A DNA stretch of 64,000 bases from Acuticoccus sediminis. GTDB lineage: Bacteria > Pseudomonadota > Alphaproteobacteria > Rhizobiales > Amorphaceae. The stretch spans positions 1,240,001-1,304,000 of the forward strand of contig NZ_QHHQ01000002.1 of NCBI RefSeq assembly GCF_003258595.1, given 5' to 3'. The notes under the pieces are model-generated. The model saw only the letters and a list, made by a program, of their open reading frames with translations, was not told the DNA's origin and did no database searches. Positions 28,843 through 36,571 of this stretch are shown one piece after another (positions within the stretch are counted from its first letter, which is position 1; each line of letters begins with the position of its first letter). Position numbers and translations under genes: made by a program.

Positions 28843-29583
28843 TCAGAGCACGTCGCGGACGCGCGCGAGGGTGTTGTCCATGTGGTCCTCGAGGGCGCGG
28901 GCGAGCGCGTCGCCGTCGCGGCGCTTCAGCGCGTCCGCCATCCGCTCGTGGTCGGCCATGGCCCCGGCCCACTTCTCGGGTGCGTGGTTGCCGATATAGC
29001 GGATCCGCTTCAGCCGCCCCTGCACCAAAGCATGCAGCTCGGCGAGGCTGGCGTTGTGGGCAAGGGCCACGATCGCGGTGTGGATCGACTGGTTGAGCTT
29101 GTAGTAGGCGAGCCGCTCGCGCCCCTCGTAGCAGCGCACCATCTCGTCGTGCCGGGCGATGATGGCGGCGATCTCGGCCTCGCCGGCCCTTGTCGCGCCG
29201 ACCCGGGCGGCGAACCCCTCGATGGCCTTCAGCGACTCCAGCATCTCCGCGACGTCCTCGATGCCGAAGCGCCGCACGACCGCGCCCTTGGAGCGGACCA
29301 GCTCGATCAGCCCCTCGCTCGCGAGGGTCCGCAGGGCCTCGCGCAGGGGGGTGCGGGAGACGCCGAGCCTGGGGCCGAGCTCGCTCTCGTTGATGCGCGA
29401 GCCGGTCTCGAGGGTGCCGTCGATGATCATGTCGCGCAGCCGGGTGACCACCTCCTCGTGCAGCGTGCGGCGCTGGATCAGGTGTTCGGGGGGCGAGATG
29501 TCGGTCACGGGCCGTGGATCCTCTCGGGCGCTGCGCGCACTTGCGGCGCGCAAATTATGCTGCATACTGTATTCAGATAACAA
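28843..29583 (-). CDS. GntR-family regulator, FadR/FCD type
   Basis: A protein of up to 246 aa. The start is uncertain: 29583 (TTG), 29565 (ATG, MQHNLR) or a later codon near residue 33, because the first two overlap the putative operator. The winged helix (about 38-100) has INESELGPRLGVSRTPLREALRTLASEGLI, and the all-helical FCD domain follows, with the Asp/His metal-ligand pattern AIIARHDEM, LNQSIHTAIV and DHERMADAL. Such proteins bind sugar acids or other carboxylates. It is divergent from an amidohydrolase-TRAP operon that it probably controls. Confidence 0.9.
   Translation of the reverse strand: MLSEYSMQHNLRAASARSAREDPRPVTDISPPEHLIQRRTLHEEVVTRLRDMIIDGTLETGSRINESELGPRLGVSRTPLREALRTLASEGLIELVRSKGAVVRRFGIEDVAEMLESLKAIEGFAARVGATRAGEAEIAAIIARHDEMVRCYEGRERLAYYKLNQSIHTAIVALAHNASLAELHALVQGRLKRIRYIGNHAPEKWAGAMADHERMADALKRRDGDALARALEDHMDNTLARVRDVL
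29560..29576. promoter_or_regulatory. GntR operator candidate
   Basis: A 17-bp palindrome, CTGCATAC-T-GTATTCAG, with one mismatch between the 8-base arms. The ATAC/GTAT core is typical of FadR-type GntR sites. It lies in the divergent promoter region and would allow autoregulation together with control of the TRAP operon. Confidence 0.55.
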
Positions 29584-29699
29584 GAACGAAGCCAGCCACC
29601 CGTCAGAGGTGGCGGTCGAAGGGGAGGAGGCGCGATTGGCACAGGAGCCGACGCGTAGGGCGGGGGCCGCACGACCTGCGGCGACGGCGGGCGGCGCTC

Positions 29700-30668
29700 A
29701 TGGGTGAGCCCGACCTCACGGCGCTGCCGGACCGGCTGATCGACGCGCACATGCACCTGTGGGATCTCTCGCTCGGCAAGCACCCCTGGCTGTGCGGCGA
29801 GATGATCCCGTTCCGTTACGGCGACTACTCGTCGATCCGCCGCGACTACCTCGCGCCCGACTACCGCGCCGACGCCGGTCCCATGAACGTCGTCGCCACC
29901 GTTTACGTCGAGGCGGAGTGGGACCCCGCCGACCCGTTCGGCGAGACGCGCTGGGTGCACAACTACGCCGCCGAGGCGGGCTTTCCCAACGCCGTCGTCG
30001 CTCAGGCATTCATGGACGCGGAGAACGCCGGCGAGGTCATCGCCAAGCAGGCGACGTTCCCGCTCGTACGCAGCGTGCGCCACAAGCCCGCCGCCGCCCG
30101 CGCACCGGCAGAGGCGCAGCGCGGCGCGGCGGGGTCGATGGACGATCCGCGCTGGCGCGACGGCTACGCCCACCTCGCCCGTCACGGCCTCGGCTTCGAC
30201 CTGCAGACGCCCTGGTGGCACCTCGACGCCGCCGCCGAGCTGGCGCGCGACTTCCCGCAGACGCGCATCATCCTCAACCACACCGGCCTCCCCGCCGACC
30301 GTTCGCCCGAGGGTCTCGCCGGATGGCGCGCGGCGATGGAGACGCTGGCGCGCGAGCCCAACGTCGCCGTCAAGATCTCCGGCATCGGCCTCCGCGGCGA
30401 GCGCTGGAGCCTCGAGAAGAACGCGTCCGTGGTGCGCGACGCGATCGCCATCTTCGGCCCCGAGCGGGCGATGTTCGCCTCGAACTTCCCGGTCGATTCC
30501 GTCGTCGGCGAGATGACGGCCATCTTCGCCGGCTTCGCCGCGGTCACGTCGGACCTCGCGCCTGACGTCCGCCGGGCCCTGTTCCACGACAACGCCGCCA
30601 GATTCTACCGGATCGCCCCGAGGGCGACCGCCAAAACACAAGAGAAAGTCTTGGGAGGAACACGATGA
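29700..30668 (+). CDS. TIM-barrel metal-dependent hydrolase (amidohydrolase-2, COG3618-like)
   Basis: A protein of 322 aa. LIDAHMHLWDL at the N-terminus provides the first metal histidines; ILNHTG (~200) and FASNFPVDS (~262, catalytic Asp) complete the amidohydrolase-2 pattern. Several relatives are sugar-acid lactonases (fuconolactonase, rhamnonolactonase), and others decarboxylate or hydrolyse dicarbonyls. It leads an operon with a TRAP transporter, so a lactone or ester of a sugar acid is a reasonable substrate. Its stop overlaps the dctP start. Confidence 0.82.
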   Translation: MGEPDLTALPDRLIDAHMHLWDLSLGKHPWLCGEMIPFRYGDYSSIRRDYLAPDYRADAGPMNVVATVYVEAEWDPADPFGETRWVHNYAAEAGFPNAVVAQAFMDAENAGEVIAKQATFPLVRSVRHKPAAARAPAEAQRGAAGSMDDPRWRDGYAHLARHGLGFDLQTPWWHLDAAAELARDFPQTRIILNHTGLPADRSPEGLAGWRAAMETLAREPNVAVKISGIGLRGERWSLEKNASVVRDAIAIFGPERAMFASNFPVDSVVGEMTAIFAGFAAVTSDLAPDVRRALFHDNAARFYRIAPRATAKTQEKVLGGTR

Positions 30669-31651
30669 AGCCACTATGGACGGCCCTGACCGCCGCTGGT
30701 CTCGCCACGCTCGTCGCCCTGCCGGCGTCGGCCGACGTCACCTTGCGCTATGCCCACGTCGGTGCCGAGGGCGAGGGCCAGACCCGGTTCGCAGAGGAGC
30801 TCGCCAAGCGCATCGAGGAGCGCACCGACGGCCGGGTGACGATCGAGGTCTTCCCGAACTCGCAGCTCGGCAACCTGTCGGAGATGCTGGACGCGGTGCG
30901 CATCGGGGCGATCCAGATGGCGCACCACGACTTCTCCTCGCTCGACCGGTTCTACGAGGACGTCGCCGTCTTCAACGCGCCCTACGCCTACCGGGGCATG
31001 GACCACGCCATGAAGGCGACGGCGCCCGGCAGCCCGGTGCTGGACGAGATCAACGAGAAGCTGATCGAGAACGCCGGCATCCGCATCGTCGGCAACTTCT
31101 ATCGCGGGGCGCGGCACCTGACGGCGCGCTACCCGGTCTATTCGCCGGCGGACATGGCGGGCAAGAAGTTCCGCGGCGTGCCGATCCAGCTCTGGTCGAC
31201 GATGCTGGAGGGGATGGGCGCGATCCCGACCCCGGTCGAGATCTCCGAGATCATGCCGGCGCTGATGACCGGCCTCGTCGAGGGGCAGGAGAACCCCCTC
31301 AACAACATCATCGCCCGCAAGATGTACGAGGCGAACAAGTACCTGATGCTGACCGGGCACATGGAATCGGTGCTCGCCGTGTTCGTCAACGAGGACGCCT
31401 GGGAGGGCATCCCGGACGAGGACCGCGCGATCATGGAGGAGGTGCTGAAGGAGGTCGGCCAGGAATCGCTCGACTGGTACCGCGACTCGGAGGCCGACGA
31501 GATCGCCTTCCTGAAGGAGCAGGGCGTCACGGTGATCGACGAGGCCGCCGGCCTGAAGCTCGACGAGTTCCGCGAGGCGGTCCGCGCCAAGGTCGCCGAG
31601 GACTATCCGGCCTGGGCGGACTACCTGAAGCGCATCGACGAGGTCCAGTAG
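30665..31651 (+). CDS. dctP: TRAP transporter periplasmic receptor
   Basis: A protein of 328 aa with GGGAGGAA upstream and a signal peptide (residues 1-23, ending PASA). DctP features: VTIEVFPNSQLGNLSEML, FYRGARHLTARYPV with the conserved Arg that binds the carboxylate, and VEGQENPLNNI. It collects an organic acid for the DctQM membrane pair downstream. The separation from dctQ by a 388-bp hairpin-rich region is unusual. Confidence 0.93.
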   Translation: MKPLWTALTAAGLATLVALPASADVTLRYAHVGAEGEGQTRFAEELAKRIEERTDGRVTIEVFPNSQLGNLSEMLDAVRIGAIQMAHHDFSSLDRFYEDVAVFNAPYAYRGMDHAMKATAPGSPVLDEINEKLIENAGIRIVGNFYRGARHLTARYPVYSPADMAGKKFRGVPIQLWSTMLEGMGAIPTPVEISEIMPALMTGLVEGQENPLNNIIARKMYEANKYLMLTGHMESVLAVFVNEDAWEGIPDEDRAIMEEVLKEVGQESLDWYRDSEADEIAFLKEQGVTVIDEAAGLKLDEFREAVRAKVAEDYPAWADYLKRIDEVQ

Positions 31652-31682
31652 GTCCCGTCCGCGGCGCGGACATCCGGTGCGA

Positions 31683-31769
31683 GGGCCGCGGCGGGGTCAA
31701 GTGCCCGCCCGGAGCCACGCGCAGCGCAGCGAGCGTGGCGAGGACGGGCGCTTGACGCCGCCGCGGTCC
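31683..31769. repeat. Long imperfect inverted repeat after dctP
   Basis: Arms of 38 and 37 nt (31683-31720 and 31733-31769) pair with a few mismatches and one bulge around a 12-nt loop. It resembles the larger palindromes at 27.3 and 48.3 kb in size, GC content and intergenic position, but not in sequence as far as I can see by eye. Confidence 0.65.
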
Positions 31770-31853
31770 GACGAAGGCTCGTCCTGGCTTTGAGGGCAGT
31801 CGGGCGCAGCCCATCTGTCCTGAAAGCCTGCCCGTCGGCGAGACGGGGGGAGC

Positions 31854-31875
31854 GCGAGGGGGGAACTCCCCTCGC
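31854..31875 (+). terminator. GC hairpin upstream of dctQ
   Basis: Perfect 8-base arms (31854-31861 and 31868-31875) around 6 bases; possible attenuator. No T-run follows. Confidence 0.35.
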
Positions 31876-32039
31876 CGCGGCCTTCCCGCCGGACCACCGC
31901 TTTCGCGCGCGCACTCCCGCCTCCACCACGCCCGTCCACCGCCGCTCACAACCGCCGCTCTCGGCCGCCGCCCTCGCCCGCCCGGGGCTTCCCGCCAGCC
32001 CCTCGTCGTTGCCGCCACATTCCGACCCGGAGCCTTCCA

Positions 32040-32549
32040 TTGCGATCTCTATGGACACTCGTCGAGCGCCTGTGCGGTGTACTCGCTGTCCTCGCCCTCT
32101 TCGCGCTCGTGATCCTTCCGTTCACCCAGGTGGTGATGCGGGACGCGTTCGACGCTCCCGTGCCGGGTCTGGAGGAGGCGACGCGCTGGGGCCTCATCGG
32201 CCTCGTCTACCTGGCGCTGCCGCTGCTGGTCTCCACCAACGAGCAGATCCGTTTCGGCGAGGTCGTCGACCTGCTGCCGCGTCGCGGGCGCACCCTGCTG
32301 GAGCGGCTCCTGCTCCTCGTCGCGGTGGCGGTCCTCGTGGTGCTGGTGGACGCCGCCGTCGGCAGCGCGCTCAAGAACGCCTCGAACCGCACGCCGATGC
32401 TGAACATCCCCTTCCGGCTCTTCATCGCACCCATGGTGATCGGCCTCGGCCTCACTGCGCTCGGCGCGCTCTACTTCGCGCTGCGGCGGGCGCCGCCGCC
32501 CGTGGCGCCGCCCGAGGCGGGCTTCCTGGACCGGGAGCCCGAACTATGA
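32040..32549 (+). CDS. dctQ: TRAP transporter small membrane subunit
   Basis: A protein of 169 aa with a TTG start behind CGGAG. Four hydrophobic helices; TQVVMRDAFDAPVPGLEEATRW and the RFGEVVDLLP region are the usual DctQ landmarks after helices 1 and 2. It pairs with the DctM gene that overlaps its stop by 4 bp. Confidence 0.9.
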   Translation: MRSLWTLVERLCGVLAVLALFALVILPFTQVVMRDAFDAPVPGLEEATRWGLIGLVYLALPLLVSTNEQIRFGEVVDLLPRRGRTLLERLLLLVAVAVLVVLVDAAVGSALKNASNRTPMLNIPFRLFIAPMVIGLGLTALGALYFALRRAPPPVAPPEAGFLDREPEL

Positions 32550-33826
32550 ACGAAGGCTTCCTCGTCATCGCGGGCTTCTTCGCGCTCTTCATCGCCGGCA
32601 TGCCGGTGGCATTCGCGATCCTGGTGCCGTCGGTGATCTATATCGGCCTCGGCGGGATCCCGATGGCGATGGTGGCGCAGCGGGTGCTCTACGCGCTCGA
32701 TTCCTTCCCCCTCGTCGCCGTTCCGGTCTTCATCTTCGTCGGCAACCTGATGAACGCGGCCGGGATCACCGAGCGCCTGTTCCGCTTCGCCGACGTCCTG
32801 GTCGGGCGGCTCTGGGGCGGGCTCGCGCAGGTCAACGTCTTCGCCTCGCTGATCTTCTCCGGCGTCTCGGGGGCGGCGCTCGCGGACGTCGGCGGCCTCG
32901 GCCGGGTTGAGATCAAGGCGATGTCCGACAAGGGCTTCCCGCTCCCCTTCTCGGCGTCGGTGACGGCGGCGTCGGCGATCATCGGGCCGATCTTCCCGCC
33001 ATCGATCCCCATCATCATCTACGCGTCCGTGACGTCGGTCTCGGCGGTCCAGCTCCTCGTCGCGGGGATCGTGCCGGCGCTCCTCGCGGTGGTCCTCCTG
33101 ATGATCACCGTCGCGATCCTGTCGCTCCGCCGCTCCTATCCGCGCGCACCCCACTGGCCGACACCGCGGGCACTGTGGCGAGCCTTCTGGCCCGCGGCGC
33201 CGGCGCTGCTGGCCCCGATCATCCTCGTCGGTGGCATGCTGTCGGGCCACTTCACCCCGACCGAGACGTCGGCGGTCGCGGTCGTCTACGTCCTCCTCGT
33301 GGGCACGGTCTTCTACCGCTCGATGGGCCCCCGCTTCGTGTGGAAGGCGGCGGTGGAGACGGTGCGCTCCACGGCGGCGATCCTCTTCATCGTCGCGGCG
33401 GCGGCGATGTTCGGCTGGATCCTGACGGTGGAGGGCGTACCGCGCGACGTCGCGGCGGCGTTCGCCGCGATCGGCACCGACCCTTGGGTGCTGCTCCTGG
33501 TGGTCAACGTGATCTTCCTCGTCGCCGGAATGTTCGTCGACTCGACCACCGCGACCCTCCTCCTCGTGCCGATCATCGCGCCGCCGGTGGTCGCGGCGGG
33601 GGTGGACCCGGTGCACCTCGGCATCGTCATCATCTTCAACCTGATGTTCGGCACGGTGACGCCGCCGTTCGGGCTGTCGCTGTTCCTTCTCTCCAACATG
33701 ACGGGACTGTCGTTCAGCCGCCTCGCGATGGCGATGGTCCCGTTCTACCCGGCGCTGGTCGCGGCGCTGGCCCTCCTCACCTTCGTTCCGGAGCTCTCGC
33801 TCTGGATCCCGTCCATGCTGCGCTAA
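32546..33826 (+). CDS. dctM: TRAP transporter large membrane subunit
   Basis: A protein of 426 aa with about 12 hydrophobic segments. IFSGVSGAALADVGGLG, SAIIGPIFPPSIPIIIYA and MFGTVTPPFGLSLF are conserved DctM hairpin and substrate/Na+ regions. Imports an unidentified organic acid with the upstream receptor. Its start overlaps dctQ. Confidence 0.94.
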   Translation: MNEGFLVIAGFFALFIAGMPVAFAILVPSVIYIGLGGIPMAMVAQRVLYALDSFPLVAVPVFIFVGNLMNAAGITERLFRFADVLVGRLWGGLAQVNVFASLIFSGVSGAALADVGGLGRVEIKAMSDKGFPLPFSASVTAASAIIGPIFPPSIPIIIYASVTSVSAVQLLVAGIVPALLAVVLLMITVAILSLRRSYPRAPHWPTPRALWRAFWPAAPALLAPIILVGGMLSGHFTPTETSAVAVVYVLLVGTVFYRSMGPRFVWKAAVETVRSTAAILFIVAAAAMFGWILTVEGVPRDVAAAFAAIGTDPWVLLLVVNVIFLVAGMFVDSTTATLLLVPIIAPPVVAAGVDPVHLGIVIIFNLMFGTVTPPFGLSLFLLSNMTGLSFSRLAMAMVPFYPALVAALALLTFVPELSLWIPSMLR

Positions 33827-33839
33827 GGAGGTCCCCGCC

Positions 33840-34739
33840 ATGGCAACACCCGGGGCAACCGTCGGCTTCATCGGTCTCGGCCTGATGGGACGAGGCTTCG
33901 CCGAGCGTCTCATCGCCAACGGCCACACCGTCGTCGGGACCGACGTCAGGGCGGAGGCGCTGGCCGCTGCCGGGGCGCTCGGCGTGCGCACCGTCGGCTC
34001 GGCCGCCGAGGTGGCGGCGGCGAGCGACCACGTCCTCGCCTGCGTCACCACGCCGAAGGACCTCGACAAGGTGGTTCGCGGGGACGCCGGCGTCCTCTCG
34101 GCGAGCGGGCTCGCCGGGAAGGTCTTCGTCGACCACTCGACCACCGACATCCCGCTGACGCGCAGTCTCGCGGCGGCGCTCGCCGAGGCGGGCATGGGCT
34201 TCCTCGACGCGCCCGTTTCCGGCGGCCCCGGCGCGGCGCAGACGGGGACGCTCGCCATCATGGCCGGCGGCGCGGCGATGGACTTCGGGAAGGTCGAGCC
34301 GATCCTCGCCGGCCTCGGCCGCACGACCCTGATGGGCGACGTCGGCGCCGGACAGGCGACCAAGCTCGTCAACCAGACGCTGGTGCTGACCAACTACTGC
34401 GTCATCGCCGAAGCCTACCGCCTCGCCGAGGCCTTCGGCGTGGATGCGGCGAAGATCCCGCACGCGCTGGCGCCCGGCCACGCCGGCTCCAACCTCCTGG
34501 AGGCGCTGATGCCGCGGCTGGCGGCGGAGGACTTCGCCCCGCGCGGCTACGCCCGGCAGATCCTGAAGGACCTCGAAATGCTGCATACCGCCACCAGGGA
34601 CATGCCGCTCGCGCTTCCCATGGCCGGACAGGCGCTGACCCTCTACCGCCTGCTCGTCGCAAGCGGTAAGGCCGAGCTGGACGGCTCCTCCGTCGTCACC
34701 CTCTACCCGAAGGCAACCCCCGCGGAGACCGCCCGATGA
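33840..34739 (+). CDS. Beta-hydroxyacid dehydrogenase (3-hydroxyisobutyrate dehydrogenase family)
   Basis: A protein of 299 aa with an AAGGAGG site. NAD(P) loop GFIGLGLMGRGFAERL, the family signature [18 protein letters not shown] and the catalytic Lys in GQATKLVNQ are visible. Relatives oxidise tartronate semialdehyde, 3-hydroxyisobutyrate, or 2-hydroxy sugar acids such as L-threonate and D-erythronate. The downstream pdxA2-like gene favours a four-carbon sugar acid. Confidence 0.9.
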   Translation: MATPGATVGFIGLGLMGRGFAERLIANGHTVVGTDVRAEALAAAGALGVRTVGSAAEVAAASDHVLACVTTPKDLDKVVRGDAGVLSASGLAGKVFVDHSTTDIPLTRSLAAALAEAGMGFLDAPVSGGPGAAQTGTLAIMAGGAAMDFGKVEPILAGLGRTTLMGDVGAGQATKLVNQTLVLTNYCVIAEAYRLAEAFGVDAAKIPHALAPGHAGSNLLEALMPRLAAEDFAPRGYARQILKDLEMLHTATRDMPLALPMAGQALTLYRLLVASGKAELDGSSVVTLYPKATPAETAR

Positions 34740-35794
34740 CCGACCGCCCTCTCATCGCCCTCGCGCTCGGCGACCCGTCGGGGATCGGCAACGAACTCGC
34801 CGTCAAGGCCCTCTGCCACGAGGAGACGTTCGCGGCGGCCGACTGGCTCGTCATCGGCGACCGCCGGCTCTGGGCGCTCGGCGAGGAGCAGTCCGGCCTG
34901 TCCCTCACCCTGCCCGACTTCGATCCGGAGACGTTCGACCACGCCGCGTTCCTCGACCTCGGCCATGCCGACGTCGACGCCATCGCGATCGGCGACTCCA
35001 GCGAGGCCGGCGGCTCGGTCGCGGTGAAGAACTTCCGCACCGCGCTGCAGCTCGCCGCGGCCGGGGCGGCGGACGCGGTCACCTTCACCCCGTTCAACAA
35101 GCACGCCATGCGCCTCGCCGACCCGTCCTACGTGGACGAGATCGGCTTCGTGCAGCGCTCCATCGGGACCGACGCGCCGGGATCGGAGTTCAACGTCCTC
35201 GACGAGGTTTGGAACGCGCGCGTCACCTCGCACGTGCCACTTTCCGAGGTGGCGGCCCTGATCACCCCCGAGCGGATCGCCCGCGCCATCGCGCTGACCG
35301 ATTCGACCATGCGCGGCGCCGGCATCTCGAATCCGCGGATCGGCGTCGCGGCGCTCAATCCGCACGCCGGCGACGGCGGCAACTTCGGCACCGAGGACGA
35401 CGAGATCATCGCCCCCGCCGTGGAGGCCGCGCGGCTGAAGCAGTTCCGCGTCACCGGTCCGGTCCCGTCCGACACGGTCTACGTCCGGGCGCTCAGGGGC
35501 GAGTTCGACGCGGTGCTGACGATGTACCACGACCAGGGGCAGATCGCGATGAAGCTCATCGGCTTCGATCGCGGCGTGACGCTGATCGGCGGCTTTCCCT
35601 TCTGGATCGCGACGCCCGCGCACGGCACGGCCTACGACATCGCCGGGAGCGGCGCGGCGAACCCCGGCGCGGCGATCAAGGCCCTGCAGCTCGCAGCGCG
35701 CCTCTCGCGCCGCTCCAACCCGGACGGCTTCGCCGATCCCGTGGCGCGCTTCGCCGGCGCCGCGGAAGTGCTGGACGCGGCGAGAGGCGCCTGA
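34736..35794 (+). CDS. pdxA2: PdxA2-family 4-phosphohydroxyacid dehydrogenase
   Basis: A protein of 352 aa that overlaps the upstream stop (ATGA). PdxA motifs include LALGDPSGIGNELAVKA, VTSHVPLSEV, ALNPHAGDGG and TMYHDQGQIAMKLIGF with the metal-binding histidines and aspartates. In sugar-acid operons PdxA2 oxidatively decarboxylates D-threonate or D-erythronate 4-phosphate made by a DUF1537 kinase. Such a kinase is encoded 13 kb away at 49.1-50.4 kb, not in this operon. True vitamin B6 PdxA is the alternative, made less likely by the TRAP context. Confidence 0.85.
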   Translation: MTDRPLIALALGDPSGIGNELAVKALCHEETFAAADWLVIGDRRLWALGEEQSGLSLTLPDFDPETFDHAAFLDLGHADVDAIAIGDSSEAGGSVAVKNFRTALQLAAAGAADAVTFTPFNKHAMRLADPSYVDEIGFVQRSIGTDAPGSEFNVLDEVWNARVTSHVPLSEVAALITPERIARAIALTDSTMRGAGISNPRIGVAALNPHAGDGGNFGTEDDEIIAPAVEAARLKQFRVTGPVPSDTVYVRALRGEFDAVLTMYHDQGQIAMKLIGFDRGVTLIGGFPFWIATPAHGTAYDIAGSGAANPGAAIKALQLAARLSRRSNPDGFADPVARFAGAAEVLDAARGA

Positions 35795-35851
35795 ACGCGC
35801 CTGCGCGCCGGACCGTGTCCGCGACGGGCCTTGTCCCGCGGGCGCCGGGCC

Positions 35852-36532
35852 TCAGATCTCGGCGGCGTCGGCGGAGAGGATCGTCGCCTTCACGGTGTCG
35901 ATCTTGTTCTCCAGATGGCGCTTCAGGATGCGGGCGAGCTCCTCGCCGTTGCGGGCGCGCAGCGCCTCCAGGATGAGGTCGTGCTCGTCCATCGCCTGGC
36001 GCCAGCGCACGGCGGAGATGTTGGAGACGTAGCGCGCCCCGCGCATGCGCTGCGACAGCATGCGGTGGTGCTGGGACAGGATCGGGTTGCGCGCCGCCTC
36101 CAGGATGGCGAGGTGGATCGCCTGGTTGAGCGCGAAGTAGCCGGGAAGATCGCCCGCCTCGTAGCATGCCCGCATCCGTGCGTTCATGTCGGCGATCGCG
36201 TCGATCTCGGCGTCGGTGATACTTCTGGCGGCGAGTTCGCCGGAGAGGCTCTCCAGCGTCGCAAGGACCGGGAAGCCCTCCTCCACGTCCGCGACGGTGA
36301 GCCCGCAGACCCGCGCGCCGCGGTTCGGAACGAGCTGGAGGAAGCCCTCGGTGGAGAGGATCTTGAGCGCCTCGCGCAAAGGCGTGCGCGAAACGCCGAA
36401 GCGCTCGCACAGCGCGCGTTCGGGGATCTTCTCGTCGTCCTTCAGGTCACCGGCGAGGATCATCGCGCGGATGTGCTCGGCCAGCTCCATCGACAGTGGC
36501 GGGCGGACGAGCAGGGCGTCGTGAGTGTTCAT
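35852..36532 (-). CDS. GntR-family regulator, FCD type
   Basis: A protein of 226 aa. Winged helix with IPERALCERFGVSRTPLREALKILSTEGFLQLVPNRG, then the FCD helical domain with MNARMRACYEAGD, LNQAIHLAILE and DEHDLILEALRAR. It ends 57 bp from pdxA2 (convergent) and starts just after the FAD/Fe-S dehydrogenase stop on the same strand, so it may control that gene and the divergent aminotransferase-TRAP operon through the palindrome near 39.5 kb. Confidence 0.9.
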   Translation of the reverse strand: MNTHDALLVRPPLSMELAEHIRAMILAGDLKDDEKIPERALCERFGVSRTPLREALKILSTEGFLQLVPNRGARVCGLTVADVEEGFPVLATLESLSGELAARSITDAEIDAIADMNARMRACYEAGDLPGYFALNQAIHLAILEAARNPILSQHHRMLSQRMRGARYVSNISAVRWRQAMDEHDLILEALRARNGEELARILKRHLENKIDTVKATILSADAAEI

Positions 36533-36571
36533 CGCGTCTCTCTCATCGCATCGTATTCGTCGCGGCTCCCC

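Larger units (their letters stand above)
31652..32039. other. Gene-free spacer between dctP and dctQ with several hairpins
   Basis: No credible coding frame is present in 388 bp. The sequence is very GC-rich and includes a long imperfect palindrome (31683-31769), a small hairpin with 6-base arms (31831-31847) and another with 8-base arms (31854-31875). Genes on both sides belong to one transporter, so the spacer probably sets the ratio of receptor to membrane subunits. Confidence 0.6.
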
